From Clostridia bacterium (lineage in GTDB: Bacteria > Bacillota > Clostridia > Oscillospirales > Acutalibacteraceae): a stretch of 44,723 bases of DNA. Below, piece by piece: positions 16,770-25,070 of this stretch. The notes under the pieces are model-generated. The model had not been told where the DNA came from and made no database searches. It was given only the letters and a program-made list of their open reading frames with translations. A program made the position numbers and the translations under genes. Every line of letters begins with the position of its first letter. Position 1 is the stretch's first letter. The DNA lies in assembly GCA_017472225.1 (NCBI GenBank), contig JAFUQS010000054.1:1-44723 (forward strand), read 5' to 3'.

Positions 16770-16856
16770 TTATCCTGAGTTTCTCTGTCGGCAGTATTCA
16801 ATATGCTTGTTGCAGCCTTCTTCAAAGGTTTTACTTGTCATTTTCAGTTTTTGCAT
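16770..16856 (-). pseudogene. Possible N-terminal remnant of an integrase-like gene
   Basis: A 28-codon frame (MTSKTFEEGCNKHIEYCRQR near its middle) resembles the SAM-like N-terminus of tyrosine recombinases as I remember it, then stops at TAA. No catalytic R-H-R-Y part follows in any frame, so if real this is a fragment. Low confidence; a protein search of this short frame would decide. Confidence 0.2.
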
Positions 16857-16885
16857 TACAAAAGCACCTGACTTCTCATATAAAA

Positions 16886-16933
16886 CAGACACATCATTCA
16901 TGAAAATTCAAAAATGATGTGTCTGACTTTTTT
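16886..16933. terminator. Bidirectional terminator after the GGGtGRT gene
   Basis: CAGACACATCATT (16886-16898) and AATGATGTGTCTG (16913-16925) form a 13-bp perfect stem, followed by ACTTTTTT on plus and TTTTATA on minus. It ends the FeS-scaffold operon. Confidence 0.8.
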
Positions 16934-16979
16934 ATCAATGATTAAATTTGCAATTCACAAGCAAATAGCCGAAAAGCCT

Positions 16980-17978
16980 TTATTTGCTTGCTTCTTCAAT
17001 AGCAACTGCACAAGCAACTGTCATACCAACCATGGGGTTGTTACCTGCACCGATAAGTCCCATCATTTCAACGTGAGCAGGAACTGATGAGGAGCCTGCA
17101 AACTGAGCGTCCGAGTGCATACGACCCATTGTGTCAGTCATACCGTAGGAAGCGGGGCCGGCTGCCATATTGTCCGGATGAAGTGTACGGCCTGTACCGC
17201 CGCCTGAAGCAACTGAGAAGTAGTTTACGCCGTTTTCAACACACCACTTTTTGTAGGTACCTGCAACGGGGTGCTGGAAACGAGTGGGGTTGGTTGAGTT
17301 ACCTGTGATGGAAACACCAACATTTTCAAGCTTCATGATTGCAACGCCTTCGGGAACATTGTCTGAACCGTAGCAACGAACCTTTGCTCTGTCACCTGTT
17401 GAATAAGCTGTTTCATTAACAACCTTAACTGTTTCTGAATAGGGATCAAATTCAGTCTGAACATATGTGAAGCCGTTGATTCTTGAAATAATCATAGCAG
17501 CGTCCTTGCCGAGACCGTTAAGGATAACACGGAGAGGCTGAGTTCTTACCTTGTTAGCGTTGAGAGCGATTTTGATTGCGCCTTCAGCAGCTGCGAAGGA
17601 TTCGTGACCTGCAAGGAAGCAGAAGCATTCTGTTTCTTCTGAAAGGAGCATCTTGCCAAGGTTACCGTGGCCGAGACCAACCTGACGGTTATCAGCAACT
17701 GAACCGGGGATACAGAAGCTCTGAAGACCTTCACCGATTGCAGCAGCAGCGTCAGCAGCCTTTGTGCAGCCCTTCTTGATAGCGATTGCACAGCCTACTG
17801 TGTATGCCCACTTTGCATTTTCAAAAGCGATGGGCTGAGTTTCTTCAACAATCTTATAGGGATCTACGCCCTTAGCAGCGCAGATTTCTTTACATTCTTC
17901 AACTGAAGAAATGCCGTATTCTTTAAGAACAGCAAGAATTTTTTCAATTCTTCTTTCGTAGTTTTCAAATAATGCCAT
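16980..17978 (-). CDS. GGGtGRT protein
   Basis: A 332-residue soluble protein carrying the defining FSVASGGGTGRTLHPDN motif (about residues 254-270) of the GGGtGRT family, common in anaerobic Firmicutes and Bacteroidetes. Other conserved stretches include GSVADNRQVGLGHGNLGKML and FLAGHESFAAAEGA. The biochemical role is not established as far as I know. It follows an IscU/NifU-like scaffold gene by 14 bp, with AAGGAGG nine bases before its ATG; this pairing is the usual one for the family and suggests a joint iron-sulfur-linked function. A terminator lies downstream. Confidence 0.9.
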   Translation of the reverse strand: MALFENYERRIEKILAVLKEYGISSVEECKEICAAKGVDPYKIVEETQPIAFENAKWAYTVGCAIAIKKGCTKAADAAAAIGEGLQSFCIPGSVADNRQVGLGHGNLGKMLLSEETECFCFLAGHESFAAAEGAIKIALNANKVRTQPLRVILNGLGKDAAMIISRINGFTYVQTEFDPYSETVKVVNETAYSTGDRAKVRCYGSDNVPEGVAIMKLENVGVSITGNSTNPTRFQHPVAGTYKKWCVENGVNYFSVASGGGTGRTLHPDNMAAGPASYGMTDTMGRMHSDAQFAGSSSVPAHVEMMGLIGAGNNPMVGMTVACAVAIEEASK

Positions 17979-17992
17979 GTCCGTTTACCTCC

Positions 17993-18685
17993 TTATTCCT
18001 TACGGGGATCGATATACTTAGCAGCATCGTTGAATCTGCCGTAAGTACCCATAGCCTTGTTGTAAGCTGTTGTGGGATCGTCGCCCTTCTTGATGAAGTC
18101 TGTCATCTTGCCGAGGGATACGAATTCATAGCCGATAACCTGATCGTCTTCGTCAAGAGCCATTCTTGTAACATAGCCTTCTGCCATTTCAAGATAACGA
18201 ACGCCCTTAACCTTTGTGCCGTACATTGTACCAACCTGTGAACGAAGGCCTTTACCAAGGTCCTCAAGACCTGCACCGATTGAAAGACCGTCTTCTGAGA
18301 AAGCTGACTGGCTTCTGCCGTAAACAATCTGAAGGAAGAGTTCACGCATAGCTGTGTTGATAGCGTCACAAACAAGGTCTGTGTTAAGAGCTTCAAGAAG
18401 TGTTTTGCCGGGAAGGATTTCACTTGCCATAGCAGCTGAGTGAGTCATACCTGAGCAGCCGATTGTTTCAACAAGAGCTTCCTCAATGATACCGTTTTTA
18501 ACATTGAGAGAGAGCTTGCAAGCGCCCTGCTGAGGTGCGCACCAGCCCACACCGTGTGTGAAAGCGGAGATGTCCTTAATTTCGTATGCCTTGGTCCACA
18601 AGCCTTCCTGAGGAATGGGCGCGGGGCCGTGGTTCGGTCCTTTTTTGACCATACACATTTGTTCAACTTCATGTGAATAATTCAT
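17993..18685 (-). CDS. Iron-sulfur cluster scaffold-like protein (IscU/NifU N-domain)
   Basis: A 230-residue cytosolic protein related to the NifU/IscU scaffold fold. Candidate cluster cysteines are in GWCAPQQGAC and ETIGCSGMTHSAAMASEIL. It is longer than bona fide IscU (about 130 residues), with an extra C-terminal part (about 140-230) typical of the variant that travels with GGGtGRT proteins. ATG at 18685 is preceded by AAAGGAG at a long spacing. First gene of a two-gene operon with a good promoter overlapped by a palindrome. Function as an assembly scaffold is inferred from fold only. Confidence 0.85.
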   Translation of the reverse strand: MNYSHEVEQMCMVKKGPNHGPAPIPQEGLWTKAYEIKDISAFTHGVGWCAPQQGACKLSLNVKNGIIEEALVETIGCSGMTHSAAMASEILPGKTLLEALNTDLVCDAINTAMRELFLQIVYGRSQSAFSEDGLSIGAGLEDLGKGLRSQVGTMYGTKVKGVRYLEMAEGYVTRMALDEDDQVIGYEFVSLGKMTDFIKKGDDPTTAYNKAMGTYGRFNDAAKYIDPRKE

Positions 18686-18740
18686 GATGTTCTGTTGCTC
18701 CTTTCGGATTTTATTATTGGTTTAGTTTTTACCACTGATA

Positions 18741-18780
18741 ATAATAACAAAAATTTCAAATACTTTCAATAGAGAAAGTA
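18741..18780 (-). promoter_or_regulatory. Promoter of the FeS-scaffold operon with overlapping palindrome
   Basis: Minus-strand TTGAAA (18769-18764), 17-bp spacer, TATTAT (18746-18741). TACTTTC-AATAGA-GAAAGTA (18761-18780), a perfect 7-bp inverted repeat with a 6-bp centre, covers the -35 box and is a repressor-site candidate. Confidence 0.6.
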
Positions 18781-18825
18781 TATATTTTTTGAATATTTGT
18801 CATGTAATTTTTATATATTTGTATG

Positions 18826-19200
18826 TTAAATAAGCTTTCTCTTAACTTCAACACCAAAAGGTGCAAAAGAAAGCTTTGCGAGCTTGAAATATTGCTTGCC
18901 GAAGGGAATGCCGACAATTGTGATACAGAAAAGCACACCCATAAGAAGGTTTTCCGCCGCCATAGGAATTCCGGTGAAGATTGCCCAGAAAATATTTGCA
19001 ACAGTTCCTATCGCAGATTCATCTGTTCTGACAACCTCTTTTGTGAAGGGAAGGAAGGAAAGCTTTGCAAGCTTGAAGCACTGCTTACCAAGAGGTATGC
19101 CTATTATGGTGATATGCCACAATACCCCAAGGAAAAACCATGCTGTGCAGTTAACGGCTCCGCCAAAAATTACCCACAGTATATTGCCCAGAATTTTCAT
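18826..19200 (-). CDS. YccF-domain inner membrane protein
   Basis: A 124-residue protein built of two copies of the YccF (DUF307) unit. ITIIGIPLGKQCFKLAKLSF (about 30-49) is repeated as ITIVGIPFGKQYFKLAKLSF (about 93-112), each preceded by a hydrophobic helix. The family has no established function. It starts 24 bp after the FnIII-protein stop, with AAAGGAT upstream, so the two are probably cotranscribed. Confidence 0.88.
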   Translation of the reverse strand: MKILGNILWVIFGGAVNCTAWFFLGVLWHITIIGIPLGKQCFKLAKLSFLPFTKEVVRTDESAIGTVANIFWAIFTGIPMAAENLLMGVLFCITIVGIPFGKQYFKLAKLSFAPFGVEVKRKLI

Positions 19201-19224
19201 TTTTTCAACATCCTTTCTTAATTT

Positions 19225-20481
19225 TTAATATGATATTTTATAGCTTTCGTCAATCGAATAGGTAACAGTTGTGTCTGCAACCCTTTTTGCAACCTCAAAA
19301 TTGATATCTGCAAGAACTGCGCCCTGAACTGTCAGACTCCGGAGCTTTCCGTTGTTCACGGTGAAGGAAATCGTTGCCGTGTCATAGTAGGTATCGGCAG
19401 AACGAATTTTCAGCGGAGTTGTGTTGAGTCCGGTGAAATCCACAAGGCTCAATGCACCGTCATAATAAGAACCGCTGACATTATATCCACTGTCTCTTTT
19501 CAGCCGGAAGGTCGCCTTATAGCCCTTTTTTGTTTTTTCACAGGAGAATTCGTCAATATCGTCACGCTCAACCTGAGCCTTTTCCGAATATGGCTCAAAA
19601 AGGCTGTCGGGAGTAACTGCTCCGCTTTTACCACCCGAAAAAACATATTTTCTGTTAAAAACACCCTTAAAAAGATTTGCCGTATTTTTAACCGTGAGCA
19701 GAAGATTGTTTTTGCTGCAGAAAAGAACCTGTGTATCTATTTCCTTTGAATATTCAACTGTCATGCTTTTTTGATTTTTTGCCGTATTTACCAAAAGGTT
19801 ATATGCCTTCGCCACCTGAGAATATGTCTGAGGGATACCGCTTGTATAGGTAAATTCAGTATATTCCGCACTTTCACTGCCCTTTGCAGTTGAACCGTTT
19901 TCACTTCTGTAAGGCAGAACCTTGAATTTGTATCCGGTGTTTTCCTGAAGCTTTTTGACCTTCAGCTTTCTTTTGGCAGTGTCTGTATATTGGACATATT
20001 CACCCTTTTCTTCGTCAAGCATGAAAACCTTATAGCCTGTTGCACCCTCGATTTTATTCCATGTAAGAGTGATATATTTTTTTCCGATGTCCGTTGTTTT
20101 TATAGTAACCTCACCCTTGGGAGCAGTTACGGCAGTAAGCTTTTCACAAGCTTCCCCCGGCACTCTTTTTCCCGCCCGGATTCTGATAGGCATAACCTTA
20201 AAATAATAGGTTTTTCCGCTTTCAAGATTACCCACGGTGATTTCGTTTTCCTTAACGGCACTGTAAAGCTCGTATTTCTCCGTTTGGGCATTAAGCTTAT
20301 AAACGTAGTAGAAACGGGCGTTTTCCACCGTTTCCCATTTCAGGGTTACGGTAGTCTGAGAATAATCCGTAATGCTGATTTCTTCAATTTCAAAATCATG
20401 CTTGTGGACACCGTAAGTGGTGACGGAGAAGCAAAAAGCAAGTACGACTGCAGAAATTATAAAATAAAAAAGCTTTTTCAT
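19225..20481 (-). CDS. Secreted protein with two fibronectin III domains
   Basis: 418 residues from the ATG at 20481, chosen for AGGTGA just upstream and because a signal peptide (MKKLFYFIISAVVLAFCFS) then begins the protein. Two FnIII domains (about 35-125 and 130-215; GKTYYFKVMP, GYKFKVLPYR) are followed by about 200 residues of beta-rich sequence without a family I recognise. No sortase signal or lipobox, so it is probably released or loosely held at the surface. It heads a two-gene operon with YccF. Role unknown; binding or adhesion is a guess from the FnIII modules. Confidence 0.75.
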   Translation of the reverse strand: MKKLFYFIISAVVLAFCFSVTTYGVHKHDFEIEEISITDYSQTTVTLKWETVENARFYYVYKLNAQTEKYELYSAVKENEITVGNLESGKTYYFKVMPIRIRAGKRVPGEACEKLTAVTAPKGEVTIKTTDIGKKYITLTWNKIEGATGYKVFMLDEEKGEYVQYTDTAKRKLKVKKLQENTGYKFKVLPYRSENGSTAKGSESAEYTEFTYTSGIPQTYSQVAKAYNLLVNTAKNQKSMTVEYSKEIDTQVLFCSKNNLLLTVKNTANLFKGVFNRKYVFSGGKSGAVTPDSLFEPYSEKAQVERDDIDEFSCEKTKKGYKATFRLKRDSGYNVSGSYYDGALSLVDFTGLNTTPLKIRSADTYYDTATISFTVNNGKLRSLTVQGAVLADINFEVAKRVADTTVTYSIDESYKISY

Positions 20482-20512
20482 TTTGTCACCTGCTTTCTCT
20501 GAAATCTTTTTT

Positions 20513-20541
20513 ATAATACTACTTCTGATATCTTTTGTCAA
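20513..20541 (-). promoter_or_regulatory. Promoter of the FnIII/YccF operon
   Basis: Minus-strand perfect TTGACA (20541-20536), 17-bp spacer, TATTAT (20518-20513), directly after the feo terminator. Confidence 0.7.
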
Positions 20542-20553
20542 TTCAGGCTAAAA

Positions 20554-20586
20554 AATACTGCCGTATCTTAACAATACGACAGTATT
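20554..20586 (-). terminator. feo operon terminator
   Basis: AATACTGTCGTAT and ATACGGCAGTATT (minus strand; one G-T pair in 13) around a short loop, followed by TTTTTTAGC. It lies 10 bp past the Cys-rich protein stop. Confidence 0.85.
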
Positions 20587-20596
20587 CTTAATAGTT

Positions 20597-20785
20597 TTAT
20601 TTTTCCTCCGGCTTTTCCGGACAGCAGCCACCTTCCGAGGGACAAGAGCTGCAGCCGCAATTACATGAACCGCCGTCGGGACAGCCGATACACTTCTTAC
20701 CGCTTTTTTTTGCTTTATAAACATAAAATGCAGCAAGACCTATTATTACGACCAGAACAGCAACAATGATAATATCTTTCATCAA
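20597..20785 (-). CDS. FeoB-associated Cys-rich membrane protein
   Basis: A 62-residue protein: one N-terminal membrane helix (about 4-23, IIIVAVLVVIIGLAAFYVYK) and a cytosolic tail with seven cysteines (KKCIGC, CNCGCSSC, GCC). This layout defines the small FeoB-associated family found beside feoB in Firmicutes, thought to assist ferrous iron handling. It starts 15 bp after the feoB stop. Last gene of the feo cluster, followed by a terminator. Confidence 0.9.
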   Translation of the reverse strand: MMKDIIIVAVLVVIIGLAAFYVYKAKKSGKKCIGCPDGGSCNCGCSSCPSEGGCCPEKPEEK

Positions 20786-20800
20786 AAAAATCTCCTGAAC

Positions 20801-22882
20801 TTATTTTGCTGCCTTTGCAGCTTCCTTCTTTTTGCCGTTCAGTGCATATTCCGCTTTAAGCTTCTTATCTGAATTGATGCAAAGGTAAACGATAACAGCA
20901 ACAAAAACTGCAACTGCAATGAGACCGGGCAGGAAGCCTGCACCGAGTTTACCTGTGGTAATCAGAGTACCTATCTGATATACAAGATATCCGACAGTGT
21001 ATCCTGTACCGAACTGAAGTGCGATGCCGCCCATGAGCCACTTCTTGCTCTTAATTTCAGAATTCATGGCACCCATAGCAGCGAAGCAGGGAGGTGTAAA
21101 GAGATTGAACATAAGGAATGCAAGGGCTGCAACTGCACTCATTGCAGGAACAGCACCGCCACCGAAGGCAGAAGCGATAAGAGAAACATCTGCACCTTCT
21201 TCAATGATAAGCTCATCAGCGTTGATGAGATTTGAAATACCGAAGCAGACTGCAAGAGTACCAACAACATTTTCTTTGGCGATGAAGCCTGTAACAGCAG
21301 CGGCGGCAAGCTGCCAACACTGATAACCGACTACGGGAATAAGGAGGTATGCAATGGGATTTGCAATTGAAGCGAGGATTGAGGTATTTTCTGCACCCTC
21401 TTCAACAATCCTGAAGCTCCAGTCGAATGACTGCATAATATAAACCACAGCATTGCAAAGAAGAATAATTGTGCCGGCTTTAACTATGTAAGCCCAACCA
21501 CGGCTGCACATTGATCTGAATGCTCTTTTCAATGAAGGAGCTTTATATTCGGGAAGCTCAATAATAAAGAAGGATTTTCTTGCTTTATAGCCTGCAATTT
21601 TGTTAACAAGCAGCGCACCGAAGAAAATGAGAGCAATACCGACAAAATACATAAGTGTGCCGACCCATGAAGCATCTTCGAAGAATGCACCGGCGAACAG
21701 TGCGATAACAGGAAGCTTTGCTCCGCAAGGCATGAAAGGTGTGAGCATTGCAGTTGCTCTGCGTTCACGCTCGTTACGGATTGTACGACAAGCCATAACA
21801 CCGGGGATTGCACAGCCTGTGCCGATAACGAAGGGGATCACGGATTTACCTGAAAGACCGACCTTTTTGAAGATGGGGTCAAGAACAACTGTTGCTCTTG
21901 CCATATATCCGCAGTCCTCAAGAAGAGCGATGAGAAAATACATGACCATAACAAGAGGAAGGAAACCGACAACAGCACTTACACCGCCGATAACGCCCTC
22001 AGTTAAAAGAGAAACGAGGAACTCATTGCCGCCTTCAAGCATGGAAGCAACCCATTCCTTAAACATATCGATAAGAGTTACAAGTCCGGGAATTACGGTG
22101 CCGTTTGAAAACTCATAGCCTTCAGCAATCCAGGGGCCTACCCATGCCTGTGAAATCTGGAATACAAGGAACATTACAACTGCAAAAATGGGAAGACCAA
22201 ACCATTTGTTGGTGAGAATATCGTCAATTTTATCCTGATAGTTTCTGTTCTTTGTGAGAACCTTTCTTGTTTCTACATCGGATACAATTTTGTTTACGAA
22301 TTCAAAACGCTTCTTGTCAGCTTCAACAACAGCCTTTTTATCCGTAAGGTCGATGTCAGCCTGTGTATAAGGTGCTGACTGACCCTTTCCGAGAACCGCA
22401 ACGGCAGCCTTGACAACCTCAGAAAGACCTTCTGCAGAGGTTGAAACCGTGTCAACAACGGGACAGCCCAGCTTTTCAGAAAGTGCCTGTGTGTCGATTT
22501 TGTTATCCTTTTTCTTGTTGATGTCAGCCTTATTAAGTGCAACAACAACCGGAATTCCCAATTCAAGAAGCTGAGTTGTGAAGAACAGGCTACGGCTCAG
22601 ATTTGTCGCATCAACAATATTGATAATTGCATCGGGATTTTCCTTTTTGACATAAGAGCTTGTGATGCTTTCTTCAGAAGTGAAGGGAGACATAGAGTAA
22701 GCACCGGGAAGGTCAACTGCAACAAGACCCTCAAAGGTACCGCAATAGCTCTTTTTTATGGGATATTCTTTCTTTTCAACAGTAACACCCGCCCAGTTAC
22801 CGACCTTTTCATTTCTGCCGGTGAGAGCATTGTACATTGTGGTTTTACCGCTGTTGGGATTGCCGGCTAAAGCAATTCTCAT
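20801..22882 (-). CDS. feoB: Ferrous iron transporter FeoB
   Basis: A 693-residue Fe(II) transporter. The N-terminal G domain has the P-loop GNPNSGKT (7-14), switch regions and a VDLPGAYSM G3 motif, plus NKAD (G4). A helical insertion domain follows, and then the membrane part with the Gate motifs, including IPFVIGTGCAIPGVMACRTI with the conserved cysteine. Length is normal for Firmicutes FeoB. ATG preceded by GAGGAGG. It lies downstream of feoA with about 130 bp between them, containing a TTAG-N6-CTAA palindrome and promoter-like boxes, so it may have its own start of transcription. Confidence 0.97.
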   Translation of the reverse strand: MRIALAGNPNSGKTTMYNALTGRNEKVGNWAGVTVEKKEYPIKKSYCGTFEGLVAVDLPGAYSMSPFTSEESITSSYVKKENPDAIINIVDATNLSRSLFFTTQLLELGIPVVVALNKADINKKKDNKIDTQALSEKLGCPVVDTVSTSAEGLSEVVKAAVAVLGKGQSAPYTQADIDLTDKKAVVEADKKRFEFVNKIVSDVETRKVLTKNRNYQDKIDDILTNKWFGLPIFAVVMFLVFQISQAWVGPWIAEGYEFSNGTVIPGLVTLIDMFKEWVASMLEGGNEFLVSLLTEGVIGGVSAVVGFLPLVMVMYFLIALLEDCGYMARATVVLDPIFKKVGLSGKSVIPFVIGTGCAIPGVMACRTIRNERERRATAMLTPFMPCGAKLPVIALFAGAFFEDASWVGTLMYFVGIALIFFGALLVNKIAGYKARKSFFIIELPEYKAPSLKRAFRSMCSRGWAYIVKAGTIILLCNAVVYIMQSFDWSFRIVEEGAENTSILASIANPIAYLLIPVVGYQCWQLAAAAVTGFIAKENVVGTLAVCFGISNLINADELIIEEGADVSLIASAFGGGAVPAMSAVAALAFLMFNLFTPPCFAAMGAMNSEIKSKKWLMGGIALQFGTGYTVGYLVYQIGTLITTGKLGAGFLPGLIAVAVFVAVIVYLCINSDKKLKAEYALNGKKKEAAKAAK

Positions 22883-22952
22883 AATAGATTCCTCCTCTGG
22901 ATATGATTTATATTATTCTGAGCTTAATAAAAGCTGTCAAATACCAACAATC

Positions 22953-22972
22953 AAGTTAGAATAGACTAACTT
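22953..22972. promoter_or_regulatory. Operator candidate between feoA and feoB
   Basis: AAGTTAG-AATAGA-CTAACTT, a perfect 7-bp inverted repeat with the TTAG-N6-CTAA core (22956-22969). Minus-strand TTGACT (22981-22976), 17-bp spacer and TAACTT (22958-22953) would put it inside a feoB promoter. The same core occurs twice before feoA, pointing to one iron-responsive regulator, most plausibly DtxR/MntR-type. Confidence 0.65.
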
Positions 22973-23009
22973 GTAAGTCAAGAAAAAAGCTTTCTTATCA
23001 AAGAACGCT

Positions 23010-23228
23010 TTAATCAAGAACAACAATTGCATCAGCAAGCTCATTGTCAATGTTATATCTGCCGTCCTTAATGGAAACAACACAACCACCTTTAAGGTGT
23101 GATATAACGGTAATGGGCTCACCTGAATAACATCCCAATGAAAACAGAAAGGAGTCAAGCTCTTCATCATCTGTTTCAATGCCTGCAATTATATATTCTT
23201 TACCTTCCTGAGCTGATTTAAGTGTCAT
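23010..23228 (-). CDS. feoA: FeoA-domain protein
   Basis: A 72-residue SH3-like FeoA protein. It modulates FeoB at the inner face of the membrane. The family features LFSLGCYSGEPITVISH and GRYNIDNELADAIVV are visible. The start at 23228 is fixed by AGGAG seven bases upstream; a longer frame to 23282 runs through one operator and is unlikely to be translated. First gene of the feo cluster, with promoter and two TTAG-N6-CTAA sites before it. Confidence 0.9.
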   Translation of the reverse strand: MTLKSAQEGKEYIIAGIETDDEELDSFLFSLGCYSGEPITVISHLKGGCVVSIKDGRYNIDNELADAIVVLD

Positions 23229-23256
23229 TGCAATCTCCTGCTTTTCATGGGTTTGA

Positions 23257-23270
23257 TTAGGACAGGCTAA
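23257..23270. promoter_or_regulatory. Operator candidate 1 upstream of feoA
   Basis: TTAG-GACAGG-CTAA, in the leader of the feoA transcript, 29 bp before the ATG. Same core and 6-bp spacing as the sites at 23291 and 22956. Confidence 0.6.
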
Positions 23271-23290
23271 CCGGATTTTCAAAAAATAAA

Positions 23291-23304
23291 TTAGTCCTCA
23301 CTAA
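23291..23304. promoter_or_regulatory. Operator candidate 2 at the feoA transcription start
   Basis: TTAG-TCCTCA-CTAA, placed just after the -10 box so that it covers about +3 to +16. This is a classic repressor position. Confidence 0.65.
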
Positions 23305-23313
23305 CCATATAAT

Positions 23314-23342
23314 ATATTATTCCTTTTAGTTGGCTTTGTCAA
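23314..23342 (-). promoter_or_regulatory. feoA promoter
   Basis: Minus-strand perfect TTGACA (23342-23337), 17-bp spacer, TAATAT (23319-23314). Confidence 0.8.
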
Positions 23343-23431
23343 GGGGTTTAGGAAAAAAATTCATGTGTTTTTTTTGAGATATTTTCCGTAAGCCCCGACT
23401 CCTTTATACAGATCATCCGTTACACGAAAAA

Positions 23432-23468
23432 ACAGTCCTGCATCACGGGAATTCCCGGGCAGGACTGT
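23432..23468 (-). terminator. Terminator after the ribulokinase gene
   Basis: ACAGTCCTGC and GCAGGACTGT (10-bp perfect stem) enclose a second small CCCGGGAATTCCCG-type hairpin; the minus strand continues in TTTTTTCG. Confidence 0.85.
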
Positions 23469-23474
23469 GCATTT

Positions 23475-25058
23475 TTATTTCACCTGAACGGCAAGCTTTT
23501 CACATTCAAGACCTGCCATAAATCTGTTCATATATTCCTTAAAGCCCTCAACATCGGCTTCGTCAGGCTGAACGGTGACACATTCTGCATTTCTGAAGGC
23601 GACCTTGCTGAGAAAATCCTCAAGAGAAGCATAGCCGTCTGCAATTGAATAAAGAGCAAGAATAGCCATACCGTAGGGGCCACCCTCCCCTGCCGTTTTC
23701 ATAACAGAAACTGCAGAACCGGTAGCCGCAGCAGTGACGGACTGACCCACACCGGGATAAATGTAATATCCGCCGTGGCCATAAAGCTCATCAATCTGCA
23801 CATTTTCACCCTTAAGAAGGTCCATACCTATTTTAAGAGTAGCCATTGCAGAATATATGTGGGTACGCATGAAGTTTGAAAGAGTCATTCTGCTTTCCGG
23901 TGTGCGGAGGAAAAGCGGTCTTCCCTCATCACAGCCTGATACAGGCTCACCTGAAAAATAGTTATAGGAAACAAGTCCTCCGCAATCCTTTTCGCCTTTT
24001 GCCGCCATTTCATACATAAGGTCAAAAACCTTACCCTTTGAAAAATCTGAGCCTAAAGCTCTTGCAAATTCAGTGAAAAGTCCCGCCCATGCATTGATGT
24101 CACTTGTGCAGTTATTACAGTGAACCATGGCAACAGGCTTACCTGTGGGAGTGGTCACCATATCGATTTCAGGGTAAACCTTTGAAAGCATTTTTTCCAG
24201 AACAATCATGGCAAAAACGGATGTACCCGAGGAAACATTACCCGTTCTTTCTCTGACACTGTTTGTGGCTGTCATACCTGTGCCTGCATCACCCTCACAA
24301 GGAGCAAAGGGCACACCGACGGAAAATTCTCCGCTTTCATCAAGCATAAGTGCGCCTTTTTCTGTGAGATATCCGGCATTGGCACCGGCAGGAAGAACCT
24401 TCGGATAAATTTCACGAAGCTTTTTGCCGAAGCCCTCCTTTGCAGTGAGTTCATCAAACATCTGCACCATTTTTTCATCGTAATCAAGAGTATTACTGTC
24501 AATGGGGAAAATGCCTGAGGCTTCACCGACGCCCACAGCATTCATGCCTGTAAGCATATAGTGAACATAGCCTGCAAGTGTTGTTACATAAGCGATTTCG
24601 GGAACATGGGCTTCCTTTGAAAGAATAGCCTGATATGTATGAGCACAGGTCCAACGAAGGGGAATGTTAAAGTTCAGTGCTTTTGTGAGCACTTCGGCAG
24701 CCTGACCCGTTGTGGTGTTTCTCCATGTTCTGAAGGGAGTAAGCAATTTGCCGTTTTTATCAAAGGCAAGATAGCCGTGCATCATTGCTGAAACACCGAT
24801 GGCACCCGTTGTTGTGAAGTCACAGCCGTATTTTTCTCTGACATCAGCCTTAAGAGCACTGAAGGACGAGCGAAGTGCTGTGTGTACCTCATCGAGAGAG
24901 TAGGTCCAATAGCCATCCTCCAGCTTGTTTTCCCATTCATAGCTGCCTGAAGCGAGAGGTATACATTCTTCATCAATAAGAACGGACTTGACTCTGGTTG
25001 AACCGAATTCAATTCCGAGAGCAGTTTTTCCTTGCTTTATAATAAGTGCTTTATCCAT
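23475..25058 (-). CDS. FGGY-family kinase, probable L-ribulokinase
   Basis: A 527-residue sugar kinase. The phosphate motif is GIEFGSTRVKSVLI (about 14-27); GEGGPYGMAILALY and SSGTSVFAMIV mark the C-terminal ATPase half. It belongs to the Firmicutes/Bacteroidetes FGGY branch that sits next to araA and differs from E. coli AraB, so the L-ribulose 5-phosphate-forming role is inferred mainly from the araA neighbour 12 bp upstream. ATG preceded by GCAGGT. Followed by a strong terminator. No L-ribulose-5-phosphate 4-epimerase (araD) is present in the window. Confidence 0.82.
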   Translation of the reverse strand: MDKALIIKQGKTALGIEFGSTRVKSVLIDEECIPLASGSYEWENKLEDGYWTYSLDEVHTALRSSFSALKADVREKYGCDFTTTGAIGVSAMMHGYLAFDKNGKLLTPFRTWRNTTTGQAAEVLTKALNFNIPLRWTCAHTYQAILSKEAHVPEIAYVTTLAGYVHYMLTGMNAVGVGEASGIFPIDSNTLDYDEKMVQMFDELTAKEGFGKKLREIYPKVLPAGANAGYLTEKGALMLDESGEFSVGVPFAPCEGDAGTGMTATNSVRERTGNVSSGTSVFAMIVLEKMLSKVYPEIDMVTTPTGKPVAMVHCNNCTSDINAWAGLFTEFARALGSDFSKGKVFDLMYEMAAKGEKDCGGLVSYNYFSGEPVSGCDEGRPLFLRTPESRMTLSNFMRTHIYSAMATLKIGMDLLKGENVQIDELYGHGGYYIYPGVGQSVTAAATGSAVSVMKTAGEGGPYGMAILALYSIADGYASLEDFLSKVAFRNAECVTVQPDEADVEGFKEYMNRFMAGLECEKLAVQVK

Positions 25059-25070
25059 TCTGAACCTGCC

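Noticed and set aside
16467-16778. Plus-strand 103-codon frame as a membrane protein gene
   Set aside because: It uses a GTG directly abutting AGGGGA and sits in the promoter hairpin; hydrophobicity is explained by its being antisense to the minus-strand peptide.
23229-23282. Longer FeoA start at 23282
   Set aside because: The extension would translate through an operator and lacks a ribosome site; AGGAG before 23228 is decisive.
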